Origin: Phoronis australis
Lineage: Eukaryota > Phoronida > Phoronidae
Length of the DNA: 64,000 nucleotides
Assembly: GCA_002633005.1 (NCBI GenBank)
Contig: NMRA01000001.1
Span: forward strand, 441,299-505,298
Direction of reading: 5' to 3'
The first letter of the stretch is position 1. Each line of letters opens with the position of its first letter. The notes beneath the pieces were generated by a model. It was given only the letters and a program-made list of their open reading frames with translations. It made no database searches and had not been told where the DNA came from. Position numbers and translations under genes: made by a program. Of this stretch, positions 10,183 through 23,850 are shown in pieces.

Positions 10183-12025
10183 CTGAAAGACAAAAATGTG
10201 TAAATTGGCAACAAGAGTGATATTTGGAAACAAAGAGGTTTCACTTGCAATTCTCCCAAATCTATTTCATGGCATTCCTGAAGGTACAAATGTCTACAGT
10301 GAACGTGGTTTCTATTGATAAATTTCTTTTGTACCCACATTTGAGGAGCATGTTGTGTACCCTAAGTTTCATCGAGATTTAGAAAATGATAGACATGATT
10401 TCATTTTTATGCAGAAAAATTCAAAACATTGGAGCCAAAGTTGAAAAGAAAATTTCAAAACCAAGCAAATGTTTGAATTGAAGATCAAGAATTGAGTTTC
10501 GCTCAAATGACAACATGACAATCTGTAGCTACATTCCACATATTCAGGCATTTTTCACACTTAAGCGACACAAACCTACGATGACCTCAACACATCACGT
10601 TTACCACACCCTGACTTAGTTCGGTTAATGCAAAAATCTCCTACAAGAAGCTAAAGATCACGTGCTTCGCTTGTAGTACATGGCAATATCTCCTCGAGTC
10701 TTATATTTTCGCAAGTTTCTCAACTTTACAAAATTCACACCCTGTCGTCACTTTCATCAATTAAATTTCCCAAATGTGGTTATACTCCGCATGTTTCGTA
10801 AAATTGCCATTTCTGAAATCTACAAGGGCCTATTATAATGTTACAAATAAGGCAAAGTTTACCCACAAGTCGCTTTATGACATTTACGCAGTACAAATCA
10901 AGCTAATGACACTTTAGTAAATGTATCCATTCTTTCAAACTTACATCAGTACAAGATATATTGCTCAACTTTGCTAAGGACACATACAAAAAGTCCCTGA
11001 CCAAAACAGTTGAGTGTGCAATGAAATTCGTCTACGAGAATGTCTACTACCTATATATATAAAATCTGGTTCACGGGTGATAAATATGATTATTAACTTA
11101 TAACAGAAAATCCACCAACATACCATTGTTTGGCTCATTTTCTGGGAAGAGACATCAATAATGAAATGTTCGCACAATCTGCTTCTGCCAATCGTTACTC
11201 ATTCAATTGAGTGGAGATGAATATTACATTACAAACTGATGAGCTTCACCAGATATTTCACCGCTTAATCTCGCACAAAAGTGAATAACGTAATGCCTTA
11301 ACCTAAAACAAATACGAGCTTTTGCTACTGCTCAGCCGGAAATTAAAAATGTCAAGGTAGGAGCAACTCAATAAGTTTCCAAATAACCACGGTGAAGTCA
11401 GACCATCAGTTTAGTACAGGTGCCAAAATGACCTGCTTATCAATCTCCTGCAGAATATTTCTTCAACAATTCATTCATTCAGAACCACACTTCATTCTGG
11501 TCTGGCCTAAAGAGTGGTAACTAATTTCGCTATGAGCCTGGGTTTAAAATTAAAATTAATACGTTAAAGTAAGAGGTATCTGGGTTATACCGTTTCAAAT
11601 CTTAGATGCTCAGGTGTCTTAACTCAGATTTCCATCTACTCATTTCACAAATTTTGGGGGCATTCTTTAAGTTTAAATCCGTTTGAAATTTTAAAGTAAA
11701 TTTTTAACTCGATTTCAAACCAAAAACACAGAAACAGTTGTTAGGCTTTAAGACTTGACAATTATACCTCGGAACGTTAGAAGTCGTACGAGTAGCAGTG
11801 AGACCAATATACATATTTCATGTTATACGACGAAGGCTGGGCAACCTGCCAATGATTCACGACGCACTCAGGACTGTTAGGCCAACAGAACAAAACGAGT
11901 GAGAAATCAACATCGCAGATTTCAAACAGCGCATGGCCATTCCCGGAGAACAACGCAGTCTCAAGCGAACGGCGGAGTAAAAAGGACCAATCTGTCCTCG
12001 TGCGCAATGCGTAGATGCAAAACAC
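10183..12025. other. Sodium channel intron 1, left part
   Basis: Up to about 11.2 kb the sequence is AT-rich and low in CpG; to the right CpG becomes frequent. A minus-strand segment 11873-11777 follows a very good pyrimidine-rich acceptor and reads to a stop after 31 codons (PECVVNHWQVAQ...), but I cannot link it to an upstream exon in phase. Confidence 0.4.
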
Positions 12026-12142
12026 TTAGACAAAACGAAAAATCGCGGAAGTCTTCTCGAGATATCGGATACCGCAATGGAAATTGCTAGTAAAGTGCGT
12101 GACCACAAACGCTTTAACCGCGAGACTTTCGTCTGTACAAAT
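12026..12142 (-). CDS. Possible second exon of the nested unit (weak)
   Basis: An acceptor with a pyrimidine stretch (attttcaattcag|ATT at 12143) is followed by 38 open codons and TAA at 12026. Its phase 0 start fits the phase 0 donor at 12601, giving a hypothetical 97-residue product from ATG 12777. No family is recognised; chance is a real possibility for an open stretch this short. Confidence 0.22.
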   Translation of the reverse strand: MCTDESLAVKAFVVTHFTSNFHCGIRYLEKTSAIFRFV

Positions 12143-12600
12143 CTGAATTGAAAATCCGGGCTTTTACTGAATAACGGACCCGTATTTTGTTTTTCAAAAA
12201 CACGCAAGAGCAAGCGGCTGGACGCCAAGACCGCTGGTGGTCCATCCCAGACTATATGAAATGGAAAAAAATCTCGCGTGTAGCCTAGTGGTGCGAACTT
12301 CCGCTACAAGAACGCCTCGTCTGGAAGAACTGTAAACGTAGCGGACATATCAAAGATTTGCTAACTCGCTGCGATCGAACGCGAAATTTCAAGTGTCTCT
12401 ATTTAATGATCATTTTTAGACAATTAACACTATGGACAAGAGCTTGGAGGAAAATATTGACGGTCTTGGATCTTTCCGTGACACTTATACTAGACGTGTG
12501 CATTCAACACCTCATCTGCGCGACATCTGCCATTTTAACTTCCCGCTTTTGACACCACCTTTGACAAATGATCAATTAAGATTCACAAGAAAATCGGTAC

Positions 12601-12915
12601 CTGTTTGTCCCCTCCGATCTCTCGGTAGTGGTCGAATGGCAGGTGATAGGATCCACTGTGCGGATCAAAAGGTGGTTCAAATTTTACCAGCAGCTGTCCA
12701 TTCAACTCGTCCATAAACTTCCGGCCTCCATTGCCGAACAGATAACCGCAAATGGTGTTTTCAGTGTTCATGACCATGGCGAACGAAATACCTAAATACC
12801 AGTCGTACCTCGCCGGAACTCACAAACCACGATCGCAGCGTCTTTGTAGAGAATTTGACTGTACACTACATTCCCGTCAACCTCAATGCCATAGGCAAAC
12901 TGTCTTTAACACGGG
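12601..12915 (-). pseudogene. Coding-like region with one frameshift, inside sodium channel intron 1
   Basis: Not recognised. Two minus-strand frames that look like real protein abut. Frame one (about 12912-12806) reads FAYGIEVDGNVVYSQILYKD and on to CEFRRG before a stop. Frame two (about 12827-12601) reads YDWYLGISFAMVMNTENT, then GGRKFMDELNGQLLVKFEPP and HLPFDHYREIGGDKQ. They join if one indel near 12810 is allowed. Frame two ends at a good donor (AAACAG|gtaccg), phase 0. Alternatives are: a first exon starting at ATG 12777 (context GCCATGG) of a small nested gene; an alternative first exon of the channel, since exon 2 also starts in phase 0; or a frameshifted gene relic. The codon pattern is unlike the surrounding intron. 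Confidence 0.45.
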
Positions 12916-15900
12916 CGCAACGCAGGCTTCTGACACTTGGCATGTTAACATTCGGCACACATGAAGGTGCACATACGATGGTATCCCTGAGAGAGCGCAT
13001 AATAAATGTACTTGTTATTGGAAAGTTTGGTGACGCAACACTTTTTGCCCACTACAGGGCCAGAAAAGCAGAACAGTGAAACCGAATAGCCGTTGTGAGG
13101 AAGGTAAAAACGTATATTCTTCGATGGTTCAGTGGAGGTCAAACTCAATTGTTCCGCATCGTCTTGCTAGGTTAGTCACGCCACCGGTCCGGTAGTCAAG
13201 CCACGCAGCGTGTCCCTCGCACAGCCTGCCAGTTCTAGCATTTCCAACTTTGTCTTTGATTTAAGCAAATGGCAAAAGCGGATCGAACAATTAGCCGATA
13301 GATATAGCTTGATCCATCGACTAAGAGGATGCACGATCTCTTAATGGATAAAGCCAACAGTGCAATGTATAGGAAGGAGCAGGAGGCAGACTGAGTCAAC
13401 AAGGACTATGCAAGTGTGTGAATCATTTAGACCAAATTAAATTAATGTTGTTTTCCAAAAGGGACAGCATGGCGTAAATGTCAATGCTGCGAAGTCAAGC
13501 TATATGCATCCGGTCCTTGCAGCCACGTGGTGGAACAACTTGAGTGTGCGGAGAACGAAGATTAGTCCTTGCAATACCTATCCCCGGGCCGTGCCGCCCT
13601 TTCGCACCGCCCAATGCTCAAAGCAGTGCGACTCGACGTGCCTTCAAAGTGATGTCTGCTTATTTGAAATGGGTCGCAAGAACACTCTGCGGCCATCCTC
13701 TACTAGGCGTCCTGCATGCATGTATCCGAAACAGCTGCAAATTAGTGGAATTGACATTCACTGAACAACGGGCCCTTATATTTAGCCATTCACGTGCATG
13801 TAGGAAACAACACGTCTACCGACTCTTCTCTCCTGCACTCACAGGGGCAAAAACAGGAAGGTGCACTTTTTGAGCACAGTGATTTTTGCAGGCGGGCTAG
13901 TACTGTCTCAGGTGCGAGGTACACTTTGATGTTCCAACTACTAAGTGGTCTCGTTCTTATGTTGGTAACCATTGAGAGAAACGGAGCTATTTTTTCTGAA
14001 GACATTGCACATAACTGAAGCAGGGACGAGTGACTTATTACGATTTTCTAATATGTGGTAAAATAAATAAAATCATGTCGAGCTGGAGGTTTCAAGTGCC
14101 ATTCTCACCCATGTTTAAGGACGCTTTTTTCTTTTTCCCACTACTGGCAGATCTAGGATACCGTAAGAAGGGTAAAAATATGACTGCTTAGCCATGTTGT
14201 CGTATCCTTTGAGGGGCAGCACCATAAATACGCCAATGAGAACATCAAAGGAGTTCTTCCCGGCTCAACACTTGTATTAACATCGACTTGAAATCCACGC
14301 CTGAACGCTTGTTGTGAAGTTACATGTCGAATCAAAAAATAATCCAAACATAATCTGTATAAAGAGAACTTGATACTCATTTAATTTTCAAGATAGTAAT
14401 TATGTTGTATTGCAAAGGTTTAAGTTAGGGAAAACGTTTCGTCTAATTTGCTTTAGGTTACCATGAAACAGAATCGTTCACTTTATTTCTTTTTTGAAAA
14501 ACTTGCGACTCGCGGATACGCGCTGGCGTAAGCAGTTATAGATTCTGACGTAAATACTTATTTCTGGTACGCCAAGATTCTCACTTAAGTAGTTATTTAC
14601 TAGTACAAATAGACTTTGACGTAAGCAGTTATGCTAATACAGAGACGCTCAAAAATTAAAGAAAGTCCCATTAATTTTTTTTGGAAAGACTTTTCGCAGT
14701 TCACAAAAACCGCGGCATAGTTAATATCTGTTTACGTCACATTTCCGTACGTTTTCTCAACATCAGGATAACTGGCGATTTGTAACGTAACTGAAATGAG
14801 GCGTCTGAATATGCAAACGAGCCATTACATGTTGAATGCCAGGCTTAATGCCATGTCTTTGATCACTGTGATGATTAGAACACTTAGCTAATTAAATGGT
14901 ATCATCCTTGTAACTACCACATTCAGTTAATTCACGCTCTCAGTACCAGTGATAGTCCCCTTGAGAATACATGTAACGTCCTGTAATCGTTCATGTATTC
15001 GTCTGCAGCGTAGATCGCTATCACCGACACACTGTACTGATTGGGCGACACTCGTTCGGACAAGTTTGTCAGATTTCAACTTGTGGTGGAAAATAAGAAG
15101 GGTTTCGTAGTGTTTTCTCATCTTTTGGAACCGAGGTCAAACTATTTTCCGAGACAAATGCGACATAATGATAGACGTTTTGCAATAGAGCAGGTGGTGA
15201 ACAGTGGTCGGCGGCCATGTTTGGAGATTCCATGGTTTATTTTTCTAAATTCTCTGCGATCATCAGGTCGTATAATTAAACTTTTGTGTTGTGGCTGATT
15301 CAAACGAATCGCACATTTTTTTTTAATTTTCAAAATAGCCTTGAATGAAATTGTTCTGCCTTTGTCAACTGGGGTCGTCTTGAAGACCATAAACTGGATC
15401 AAGCGAAGGGAGCTTCTGGGCTCTCATAACCCTAGACAGTTGTACGTCGGATGAGTAATATTACGTCTTCACAAGTATAATTTATGATACAAAATCACGA
15501 CTTTTGCTGCACAGTCAATAATGCCGTAACCATTGACCCTAGGCCGTCGCCCTCACGAGTTTAACGATACACGAAACTTGCAAGTTGAATGCCGCAGAAG
15601 GGGTGGGCTAGACGTTTTCCATATATAGGTTACTAGTAGGGAAAACTCACTTGAGTGAAAGTCAAAAGAAACAATGTAACCTTGAGCTATGTATCACTTC
15701 CAGATACAACGTTAATGTCACGACGGCAGTTAGCAATTGATAAAATGGTCGAGTCCGAAGACTTTACTAGTGACGGATGGGTTTCGAAGTGAACACCATA
15801 GGCCCAGCAAGAGTAGATCTTGGATAACGGTCAGTAACGCCAGTCGTTGATCCCCAATTAACGCGAATATCCTTTTGGATTCACATCTCTATGGTCTGTC

Positions 15901-18251
15901 ACCGGAAATACAATCTGGCGGAGTTGCATTTTCAAGTTGAATTCACTTTAGATATTTTAGTTGTACTTTAATCTGAACCCAATGTAAAAATCTTTGATTT
16001 GGTGCTCGAGTACAATCATAGACTTGGCTCCCGCGTGATGATAAAGGACTGAGAGACAAGTCGTAACATGCGCATCTATAGAATCATCAACTTCGAGTGC
16101 GAAGTTTTTCCGGAGAAACAGACAGATAAAAATCAAGTATTTGGCTTTGATGTGGCGGTCATCAAGTCTGAACTTGAAACGTATAACCATGCACGTGAGA
16201 AATCGTAAGTTACCAAAATTATTTCGAGTACATAGTCAAGAAAACGAGAACTGAAATCACCAGATTTAACTAAGTTAGAGTCCTGGTTCGGCGTAGGGGG
16301 TTTCGGACCCACTTCACTGCCTTGTCTTTATTGCTTTTTTTATCAATTCTGAATGCCCTCCACTCTACAGATGAGCTCAAAGCTTAGCGAGCTTGCCTTT
16401 CTCCTTACTGTGACGACTGCAAATACAGAAATAATTTCTTGGTTTGTACTCTAAAGCACTGTGCGGTGTAGTCTCAGCCTTGAGTATGCACATGCAGCGC
16501 GTCGTGTCATGTTGTTACATCCGCCCGCCGCATATCTTACGCCTGTATTTGTACCCACGCACACTTTGGACTTCTATAACATGACATGGTAGCCTCGCAC
16601 GATACAACATCAGTTCACACTGGTGCCTACCTTGTTGTTGTGCTTTGCGTATTAGCAAAGCATCGGCACAGCGCTCACCAATTGTATCGCTGTCGGGCCC
16701 ACGGTTAATGTTACATAGCTCACGTCTCACACCGAGGCAGATTTCCATCGTGTTGGAGATTTGTGCCCTCTTGGAGGCAGCACCGAGTCTGGGATAAGCT
16801 CTGCCGTCCAGTCACGCCACGAGTAATTAGGCTTCGCGTGCGGCAAGCATCATGCAAGCCCAAGCTAGCACTAACTGGAATTTGTCAGTCGTGGAGTGTC
16901 GAAAATTCATAATTCTGTTGGTGTGACTGCATAAAAAACGAGTGTGTCGTCTGCTTCCCATGTTGTTCAGTAGACGGTCACAATTTCTTCTAAATCCATT
17001 GAAATACAGAGTAAGTGGGTTGAGTGGAACCCTATGCTTCTTGTTCTACTATTACGTTGTAAACGGGTGTCGTTTTAATTGGTTTGTCTATTTTGTCAAA
17101 ATTATTCAGAAGAGCAATGTCAGGTTTTGTTAGTCCTGCTCTAACCCGCTTTAGAACACATCGGATATTTCCGCAGCCTCAAATTTCCGCTCGGAGGGGA
17201 ACGTTATCTGCACGTGTGCGAATATTTCAGTCGTTCGAACAATAATTCTCCACTTTGCAGTTCACGTGACTTGCCGAATGACTGACGCCCGCTCATGCGC
17301 AGATGTTGTGAAGGGAAAGTTGGCGCCACTAAAATACCAGAGTGTTCCCAATGGCAGTTGTAATTATTTAACAAGGAACAGTTCACGTAATTAATACGAA
17401 CCTCCAAAAATTCTAACCAAATGTTAATGAGCCAACTTTTTTTGGGTAGTGTTCCCTTCGTTGCTCTTTATACCACTGTTTGAGTTTGTAGTCAAAAAGT
17501 ACCATATCATTCCCAGGCAAAGTGACCCGATTCTCACCACCAATCCTCTAGGTTTACTTCAAGAGCAACTGTGCAGTTCTACACGTTGCCATATTTCAAA
17601 AATTGGCTTTTGTCCGACTGAACCCCCATTCCAAAACACCACATGTGAACCAGTGCACACAATTCTCATTTGACCACTGCAACAACTTTTCATTCATCCA
17701 CTCATTCAGATATTCACGTCATATGTCGGAACATAAACGATTTGATCGGCTCCAATATTTCTGTTGCTCCAAGGGCAAGTTATTTCACACTTTTGAACTG
17801 TTTGGGGTTTGTGTACAGAAACTTTTGTGTACATGGAGTACAACTTTGTGTGTAATTACAGATGAGGCTGACAAACAGTATTGGTCCCAAAGTCATTGAT
17901 ATCTGGTCATACAAATCTTCCATGTCAACAAACTTCAACCATTAATCTCACTTTGTCAATCATTCAAGTGTTGTGGCTAGCAAAGGATGGAGAAATGGTC
18001 ACGTGGTATAGACGGCTCTCGCAACTATTTACCAGAGGAAGGAAGTACTTCAACACAGCGATCATTTTCACCGCTTTACTACCAGCTCAGCAACACTCAC
18101 AATACTGTCAAGGCAGCCATGAATGTTGAGCGCTCTCCAATAACACGTGACCAGTTTCAGTTAGTAACAACATCTTGCTAGATTTCAACTCGAATAGATA
18201 AAGACAGTTAATTTTCAGCTAAACTAAACAAATACCATCACCCATACCGAC
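12916..18251. other. Sodium channel intron 1, CpG-rich part
   Basis: CpG is frequent (I count 19 CG dinucleotides in 16441-16740). A minus frame at 13148-12945 (SKNIRFYLPHNGYSV...) reads protein-like but has no splice support. A degenerate repeat of a GACGTAAGCAGTTAT-like word occurs at about 14525-14635. I see no other supported gene; promoters or enhancers may lie here but nothing specific can be named. Confidence 0.45.
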
Positions 18252-18565
18252 CTTGTGTTTAATATATTTGTCCAACTCTTCCAGTGGCTTGCCGATCAGA
18301 TTTGGAGGGATCTCGCCCAGCTCATCCGGCACCTTGTTGCCGTCGGCATAAGCTGGATCTTTCTCGATTAGTGATTCCTCGTCCTCGTCATTGAAGATGA
18401 GCTCGCCATCCACCAGTTTGCCCTCCTTCGGCTTCCCCTTGTTCTCTGCCTCTTTCTTCTTGAGCTCAGCTTCTCGCTCCTCAAGCCGGACGTAGGACTG
18501 CTGCGTGAACGGCCGGAACGGGCACGGGTCCTCTTCGTCTTCGCCCTTGCTGGCCATGTTGTGCT
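18252..18565 (-). CDS. Nav: Voltage-gated sodium channel alpha subunit, coding exon 1 (N-terminus)
   Basis: First coding exon of a pore-forming sodium channel that carries fast inward Na+ current in excitable cells. The ATG is at 18557 (context ACAACATGG) and 102 codons follow. Residues 12-20 contain the FRPFT block typical of sodium-channel N-termini, followed by a charged Glu/Lys helix (about 25-46) and a PLEELDKYIKHK end matching the family's conserved LEDLDPYY-type segment just before domain I. An acceptor (seven T then AG, 18567-18566) lies 8 nt upstream of the ATG, so a non-coding 5' exon is expected farther right; I did not locate it. The donor is AAG|gtcggt at 18251, phase 0. Methionine 25 codons further upstream lies beyond the acceptor and is unlikely to be used. 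Eight exons in the window join in frame to 451 residues; the rest of the gene lies left of base 1. Whether the channel is Nav1 or Nav2 type cannot be told because the selectivity residues of domains II-IV are outside. Confidence 0.93.
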
Positions 18566-19993
18566 CTAAAAAAATGGACGACAGTGAGGACAGCGAAGAA
18601 TCAGGATGGCACAGGGGCAAAGACTTCAAGGGGCTATTGCAACGTGATGGTGCACTTTACTGTGCGTCATCAACACTAAACTAAAGATTCAGTGCGGTTT
18701 GCTAGCAACGTCATGTTACTAACTATAGAAGCGTGTGACCTTGATTGTTACATAACAGAAAGACTTCTTCCTGCAATACCTACAATCAGATTTCAATAAA
18801 ATCGTGAACCTTCGAGATTAAAAATCACAGGCGATATAAGGCACAAAACAAGCTGGCGCCATTCGTGATTTTATGGCGAGGCATAGTTGTTGAATATACC
18901 GAAGTTATGACCACAACCTTCAATCTCACGCGCAAAACAAATATCACCAACCGACCCATTTTGTTGAGACACAAAAATTATGTTTCAAGGAGACTAATTA
19001 TCGTCTTCGATACGCCAAGGAATGAACAATAGCTACGGCGCTGCAAAGATTTATTATTTACTCTTCCACTCAAATAATTAAACATGGGATCGATATGTGT
19101 ATTGAAATGTGGCATTAACGGGCGGATAATGTCACTAATGACAGCATGAAATTATAAAAACAAATGGACTATTTAGATTTCCCAGTAAAACATTAAATTC
19201 ATTTCCACAGAAGGTGTTTTCTCGACAACACAGCACGATGTCTTCCCATTACAGAATCTTTCCAATACATCACCCGCAGAAGGAACTACATGTACTGACG
19301 CGGCCCAACGAATAAATTCATTATGCTGCTTTTAATGAATACTGGCATTTTCAATGTTCAAAACAGTAAATACACGCCAACTCATTCAACTGTACAAGTT
19401 GTTTATAAAACAAATCTATTGACCAGTCTGAATGACGTAAGACATTTTAAGAATCGCCTTCAGGCACTGGTAGACCTAGCAGTTTTATTGTTATTCTATC
19501 CAGGACACGTTATGTCGTGTTGGCTGCTGCTGTGACAACCGAATGTATGAAATGTTACATTGTTAGCATACATTTATGTCCTGTTTGTCCATGTTTGACA
19601 CCTGCAGCTCCGCCGTTCGGCGGAACATGGGGCGAAGTTTTGGAGAAGGGTAACCCTAAGGCGGACAAGTTCCGACGACCTTGATATTTTTCGTGAAGAA
19701 CGACATCCGTGTTGAAATCAGGTAGTAATATACATACTAGTCCTAGGTTGAAATTCGACAAAAAAGCGGCACTATGTCACAGGATAAGGGGGTTGTTATT
19801 CAATACAGTGGCAAGATTTGCGATTGATAGAGAAGTTACCAGTGGGCCTATATACACGGAAACGTGCGGACACATAGATATCACTGTGGCTCTACAGGGT
19901 AGGATATGTTTAAGATCTCACGCGCAAAAACGGTTCACCGAAGGTTGGACAGAGACCCGGAGACAGGGGATGGAAGAATCTCTTCATTGTAGG

Positions 19994-20139
19994 CAGTGGC
20001 GGATGAAAAGGGGGTCCATGCCACCCCTAAAATTTTCCCAGATTCCAGTTGGCAGTTCGGGAGTGCGAATATATGACGGGCAAAATCCTGGCTAATACTC
20101 TGCCCCCCTCCCTAACCAAAAATCCTGGATCCGCCCCTG
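19994..20139. mobile_element. hAT-like MITE, copy 1 (146 bp)
   Basis: Begins CAGTGGCGGAT and ends ATCCGCCCCTG, which are inverted repeats. Flanked by a perfect 5-bp direct repeat GTAGG (19989-19993 and 20140-20144). Related, in the opposite orientation, to the element at 61196-61352, sharing the terminal block and an ATTTTGCCCGTC-type interior word. Non-coding. Confidence 0.85.
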
Positions 20140-23100
20140 GTAGGGCGGGTCTTTACGAAAAAATGACTTTTAACGAGAGAGATTTGTCTCTGTTTAGCCG
20201 TCGACATTGAAACGGTATGTGGCTCAACTCGAGTCACGTGCCAACATTGGACGATACCAACAAGTGTTTTCTTGAGTTGCTGACGGTTTTAACTTCTTGT
20301 TGGTAACAGAAATTGAGTCCTATCACGGAAAAGAAACATTATAAGACCAATTTTTATGTGATTAAAAGGCACAATTAATTATTCGTTTTTTGGCAGTTGA
20401 ATACAGAGAGAATGCAGGTAGTCTTGGGAGGTAAGTCTTTGTAACTCAAAAATACATTTTATAGCTACCACTTGTAATAAGTCGCCCATGACAGACGACT
20501 ACGGTATTGCCAATGGTGGTCTGCGTGCAGAGTTCGCTGGCATCGTTATTGTGTTTGCGAATATCGAGTTCGTAAAAATTCCTAAGTAGGCAACAACAGG
20601 TAAGTATGTTACGACTGCGAAGTTGCACATGCGCAATGGAGACGCGACATCTTCAGACACATGTTCTATTGTTTAACCAGGTGTCAAAACAACAATTTCT
20701 AATCTGGTTAGTCAATCAAATCCTTAACATCGTTCTGCAGCCGAAGATTTGCCATAAAATCCTGTACGAAAGAGCTGTGTTTCGATTCAGTAGTTATTTG
20801 CGGAACGAAAAAAAATCCATTCATCGTTTCCAACCGCATTCAATGCTATGTGAGGAGGAAGCAAACATGAGCAAAGAATCCAAGAGAATGGTTTCAAAGA
20901 AAAAAAGAGACTGCGAACCACGCAGCATTGGTAACTTAATGACATTCGGCCGAAGTGCAAACAAGTGCGAGGTTTACACAACGGACACTGCCGTGTTTGT
21001 TCAACATCGCAAAGACGACTGGTTGGGGATAAGATTGATCGCTAATCAAATTGAAAGGAAATAATTCATGAACTAATCGATCGACAATGGGTAATGCGAC
21101 ATTCACGATATATATCAGCTATGGATTACATCAACGATATATTGGCTCCACACATTTCAGCTATCAGCAAATTTAATCAGTAACGGGAAACGATTTCTCT
21201 GTTCATGACATGCATGCCATCGACATAGGGTCTTTTGTCGGTACTGCCAGCCCCTTTTTCATATATGGTATTTAATAGAAAAAGATCTGTAAAAGCACAC
21301 AGATAGTCTGCATTCAGACGTCATCCACCCATGTCACTTCACCGCCATACCCGTGAAACTCGAAACATAAAACTTGTCTTCTCTTTATTTTTAAAACCCT
21401 TTGGAGTGGCATCTTTGAAAGCCGTGGTTTAATGTTTTGGGTGTGATCCTTTTTTTTTTAAATTAATACGGCGAGATTGCAATCCCCACACACGACGAAA
21501 CCGAAAGGAGTTCATTGACTTCTTCAACTAAAAAGATAAATTCCTGTTGCAAAATCGGATTGCGAAGATTGCGATTTCGACTTACGATGTGTGGAACTTC
21601 TGCAATCCAGTTTCACGTAACAATGACTTTAAATCGAGACCACTAACCGTTGTGAAGTTGTCTCAACTCGTTCCTTGTTCGAACTAAGAGTACTTTAAGG
21701 GATTGGAAAGAACTGACAGTTTCCTATTTAGTCAGAGGTCAGGCTCAAGGAGTTTGCCTGTGACGTGGAGTAAACGAATAAAGAATTGTTATTGCTTTCC
21801 AAACACAGAAATTCCTTTCCATTTGAGTAAGTAGCAGATTGAGATCAGGGGTCGAAACGATTCCTTGGCCGCGCCTTTAAACCCGTGCGCAAGACCAGCA
21901 AATACCAGACCCGCGGTGCAAATCCCGTACCAGCACCTATTGAGCGAAGGAACCAGGCACGTGCCAATAATTGATGATAAATATTCTAAAATGCCCCAGT
22001 TACCAGGTGTAGAGACCGTCTCGTGCGCGAGTCGACTCACCCGGAAATGCCAAGGAACATGTGGCACTCGACGACATATCGCGACTCCGCTAAAAATTGT
22101 TCAATTAGAAAGACGAAACGAAGTCCAAGAAGAAATTGACGTAAGTTTTCCCCCTGAAAATACCGCGTATAGTGATAAACTTGCAGTATCTCGTAAGCAA
22201 GAAAATACCCGCTATTGTAGGCTTACGAGGATATGTAAATTATCTAGGTTTCAAAACGGTTGCTCGTGAAGTAAAGTCGTATATCAAAACAGAGATCTAA
22301 TCATGCGGTGGATCCCTGGTTGGCATTAGAGACGAAATTGCGGAAAAGAAGACACCATTTCGATAAATGTCGCTTGGCAGTATCAAATATTAAGTACATT
22401 CACAATTGTCATCGACCACAGGTGATAATCCGTTGCGACAGAAACCCATTATAAAATGCCCTTAGGCCAAGCAAATAGAATTAACGTGGCCGTGTCGGTT
22501 AATTTCTTCAACTACGATACGTCGGCCATTTTCGCCGATTTCTGTTTCCGGAGCAGAGACTGTAAGAAACACGGTGCATGTTATCTACTTAACTGCAGAA
22601 GGTGATTGGACGTCTGCAGCACATTTGAGAGATTGCGACGGATTTGGAGCTCGTTAAGTGTCAATCGATCAGTTGTTTCTTAAACACATTTTTGGATATA
22701 AATGTATTTTGGGATTAAAACGATGGGAATGCGATCGAACAGCAGTATCTGGATTGTTCTGGTTTTCACGTGGTGCAACGCACGTTCGCTTTCACGGACA
22801 CCTTTCTTCGTTTCATTTCTGTCAAAAATTTCAGGAAATAAAGTTCGATGCTAACCAGTCCTCGATGCTATTCCCAAATTATGCAGTTTGAACGAACTTT
22901 AATTTCAAGAAGTCGCTGCTTTTTCAGAAAAAATACAACAACTTAAAGTTTCTAAGTTTGATTTTTGAAAAAATAGTTACCACAGTTATTCAACGACAAC
23001 GAACTTCTGTTGCTGTATTAGTATTACTAAAGGTAAATGTAAATACGACGAGGTATGATTCACGAAATGTTCATTGTGACATTTTTGACTAGTGAAGCAC

Positions 23101-23764
23101 TATGTTCTAACAAGAGACAACTTATGAAACTGTGCGGGTAGTCACTTGACATTCTGCGCTTGTGGCTATGCTTACGAATTCGAGATTTAAAAATAGCTCC
23201 GTTTACGGGATTGCCAAGCAACGCTGGAAAACGTCATCCTCCAAGAAACACAAAGTGTTTTTTGAATTTAAATTTAGATTTAATCTTTGATGTCTGGCTA
23301 AACATAGTTGTCCACGGGGTGTCACGTGACTATATTCAGTTATGGTAATGAACCTGAAGATGGCCGTAAGCGATTTGACCAGTGGTCAACAGTAGTGCGA
23401 ATGGACGTATTTGGGCTTAATTAGCTCGCGTAACAATCGGCCCGTTATGTATAACTAAGCAAGCGCATGGACATTGCGTTCGCAAGATGCCAGCGACAAA
23501 GCCTAGGCACAAAATGTATACGAAGTGCCGACGCTGTAGCCAAATTTTATCAGTTTTGATAAATGTTTACGCGAAGTCACTGCTGAACAGTGTCAAAAGA
23601 TTTCACAGTTTTCTGCTATAATATCGGTGCTGAAGAAAAACGTACCGACTCGTTCCCAAAACTGCCAGTTACAGTAGGCTGTTTATTTTAAAATTCAAAA
23701 TATTTCTGCGGTATGAACTTGCATGGCACCAATGCGGACAGAATGCATTACGAAGGACGGGGAG

Positions 23765-23850
23765 ATAAGTAGATCGTAAGTCTTACGAATGACGTGAAAA
23801 TAAGTACTCGTAAATTTTACGAATGATGAGAATATAAATAGCTCGTGTTT
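23765..23850. repeat. Degenerate tandem repeat, period about 35
   Basis: Three successive units begin ATAAGTAG, ATAAGTAC and ATAAATAG, each followed by a CTCGTAA/TTTTACGA type palindromic word and GAATGA. No gene nearby. Confidence 0.6.

Noticed and set aside
11857-12228. Minus-strand 123-codon frame
   Set aside because: Runs through several splice-like sites, Arg/Ser/Leu-rich by composition, no family likeness.
20606-21064. Plus-strand 152-codon frame
   Set aside because: The longest uninterrupted frame outside repeats, but with no domain, no promoter or poly(A) context, and a sequence that looks random; kept out of the gene list.
21865-22269. Plus-strand 134-codon frame
   Set aside because: Composition suggests chance in a CpG-rich region; no supporting context.
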